Origin: Bacteroidetes Order II. bacterium
Lineage (GTDB): Bacteria; Bacteroidota; Rhodothermia; Rhodothermales; UBA2364
DNA: 55,970 nt
NCBI GenBank assembly: GCA_016788705.1
Contig: JAEUSQ010000041.1
Span: forward strand, 1-55,970
Reading direction: 5' to 3'
The position numbers were made by a program, and so were the translations under genes. The notes under the pieces were generated by a model. That model was not told the origin of the DNA, made no database searches, and saw nothing but the letters and a program-made list of their open reading frames with translations. Of the stretch, positions 35,401 through 38,400 are shown one piece after another (positions within the stretch are counted from its first letter, which is position 1; the number at the start of each line of letters is the position of its first letter).

Positions 35401-38400
35401 CGTTGAACAATGCCTCGACCGTAACAACCAATACGCCGGGGACACCGACCGCACAGGCCGATCTGCAAATTGCCAAGACCGATAGCCCCGACCCTGTAGA
35501 TGCAAATGGAACCATCACTTATACCGTCACTGTGACAAACTTAGGCCCGGATACAGCGCGGAGTGTGGTCATTAATGATCCACTTCCCAATACCCTAAAC
35601 TTCCAATCGGTCTCTGGATTGCCATCAGGGTGGTCGGTTGTTTCGCAACCTGCAGTAGGTGGGAAAGGAAACCTTCAACTCTCTACGTCGAGTTTTGCAC
35701 CGGGCTACTTTAGCTTTACGGTTCGGGCAACAGTGGACGGAAACGCGGTTCCGGGAACGGCTGTCTTGAACGGTATCGGCATTGGTGCTGTTACGGGCGA
35801 TCCGAATCCATTTAATAATAATTCCTCGGCGCAGACTTATATAAAGATTCCGCCGCCAGGAACGACAGACCTTACTATTGACAAGAGTGACGTGAACGAT
35901 CCGGTCGCTCCGGGTGGAACCATCACCTATATCGTTAAGGTTACGAATAATGGACCGGATGCGGCACAAAACGTGACCATCTCGGACGCGATTCCTGCGA
36001 ATACCACCTTTGTGGGTCTAAACAACCTTCCGGCTGGATGGACCATTACGAATCTGCCTCCAGTGGGTGGAAGCGGAACGCTTACACTTGCCAACTCCTT
36101 TATTCCGGCAGGTGGTGTCTCTAACTTTAATGTTCTGGTTCGGGTGAATGCCGGATTGGCAGATGGAGCCATCATTACCAATACGGCGGTGGTGAACTCT
36201 TCCACAACATCCGAAACCAACTTGAACAATAACTCGGACACCGAGACAACGACCATTAAAACGGTAACGGGTCCCGATCTCTCGGTGACAAAGACCACTG
36301 GTACACCTACGGTTGAGCCGGGTGGCTTAATTACCTACACCTTGACGATTACCAACTCTGGGCCTTCTGCTGCTTCCAATGTGACGGTAACGGATGCCTT
36401 GCCTGGTGAACTGACTTTTGTAAGTGCCTCTAATGCACCACAAGGCTGGAATCTTACGCTACCAGCATTGGGTACGAATGGAACCATAACCATGAGCACG
36501 CCAAACTTTGCCCAAGGTACTGTTACCATTAACATTACGGGCCGAGTTGGCGGACAAGTGGCTGATGGAACTATTATCGCAAACACCGCAAGTGTTAGTA
36601 CAACTGGTGGAAACCCAGATCCAAACCCGAATAACAATAGCTCTACCACCACTACCACGGTACAAGGGCCTAAGTTCTCGGATCTATCTGTGGTGAAAAC
36701 TGCGCTATCGGGCACGGTTCTTCCGGGAGCAACCCTCACGTATAACCTAACGGTTACCAATGCGGGGCCTGCTGTTGCTCAGAATGTAGTGGTAACAGAC
36801 GTATTGCCCTCCAATACTGTCTTGGAGAGTTTTACAAACCTGCCCACAAACTGGACCGCAGATACTTCGATCCCAGGCAGTGTTATCTTCAGAACGGCGT
36901 CTATGCCAATCGGAACCGTAACCATGTCTCTTATCGTAAAAGTAGCGCCAACCACGCCTGCCAATACGGCACTGATTAATAATGTAACGGCTTCTTCCAC
37001 TACGCCCGATCCTAATCCGGGAAACAACGGAACCACTACCGTTACCATAGTAACTGGAATACCTACCAGTAGTACGGCAAACTTGACGGTGATCAAAACG
37101 GCATCGCCCAATCCGGTGGAAGTGAATGGTATCCAGACGTACCTGATTACTGTGATCAACCAAGGTCCGGATACGGCGGTAAATCCGGTTGTAGCGGATA
37201 ACCTGCCAGCAAATGCCAACTTCCAAAGCATCAGTAATGTGCCAAGTGGTTGGAGCATCACCACGCCATCGGTTGGTACCAGTGGTCAGATAAAAATGAC
37301 TGCTCCATCCTTCCCTGTAGGCTCCTTTACGTTTATCGTGACAACCAGAGTATCGGCAAGTACAACCAATGGCCAAGCGGTAATTAATGGTGCAACAGTT
37401 GCTTCTACCAGTAACGACCCGAATCCGTCGGATAATACTTCGGTAACGGTAACCGTAGTGAATACACCGCTCCAACTGGCTAATCTCTCGATTACAAAGG
37501 TAGCAAATGCCTCACAGGTTGCACCGGGTGGAACGATTGATTATACCCTTTCGGTAACCAATGCCGGACCTTCGGTAGCACAAAATGTGATTGTTCAGGA
37601 TGTTATCCCAGCCAATACAACCTTTGTAGCGCTTACAGGGGCAATAGGAGGTTGGAGTGTTCAAACACCAGTTGTGGGTACGCGCGGCGTGGTGACGCTT
37701 CGGGCGTCGAATGTCCCTGTTGGTACGACGCTCTTTGTGCTGCGGGTTAAAACAAATGAAGGACTCAATGCCGGAACCCAAATTGCTAACGTAGCTTCGG
37801 TTCTTTCCGATAATCCGGATACAAACCCGAATGACAATGTGACGCCTCCAGTTGTTGTAGTTATTTCTGGACCGCAAGGACTTGACCTGAGTATTCGAAA
37901 GGTTGCAAACAAATATCAACCGCAGAATGGTGACTTGGTAACGTTCAGTATCACTGCTACAAACAATACCATTGGCACCACAGCGACCAATGTGGTGGTC
38001 ACAGACCTTCTACAAACTGGTCTTTCGTACTTCGGTTCAACGGCAACGCAAGGATCGTATAACCCTGCAACTGGACGGTGGACCATCGGAACTCTGACAG
38101 GCGGCCAGAACGTTACCCTTCAATTGCAAGCAACGGTAAACGCTAACGCACCGGCAATTGTAGTGAATACCGCTTCGGTCACGGGTACAGAAATTGATAC
38201 AAATCCAACCAACAATGTATCAACAGTGTACCTGAATCCGGTTGGATGCTCCAGTGGCCACGATGGAGGGATTGAATCTGAGGGTTCGATGGCCATCGCG
38301 CTGGCCAATCGCCTTTACGAACGTCGCTTCCAAGCGGCCCTCCTCGAAGAGAAAGGGGAACTGCCTTCGTTTAATATCTTCACGCATGGTGAAACGATTT

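Noticed and set aside
11913-38245. Regular repeats that might be read as a CRISPR array or satellite DNA
   Set aside because: The period is 370-405 bp, the repeats are diverged and continuously coding, and there are no short identical repeats with unique spacers.
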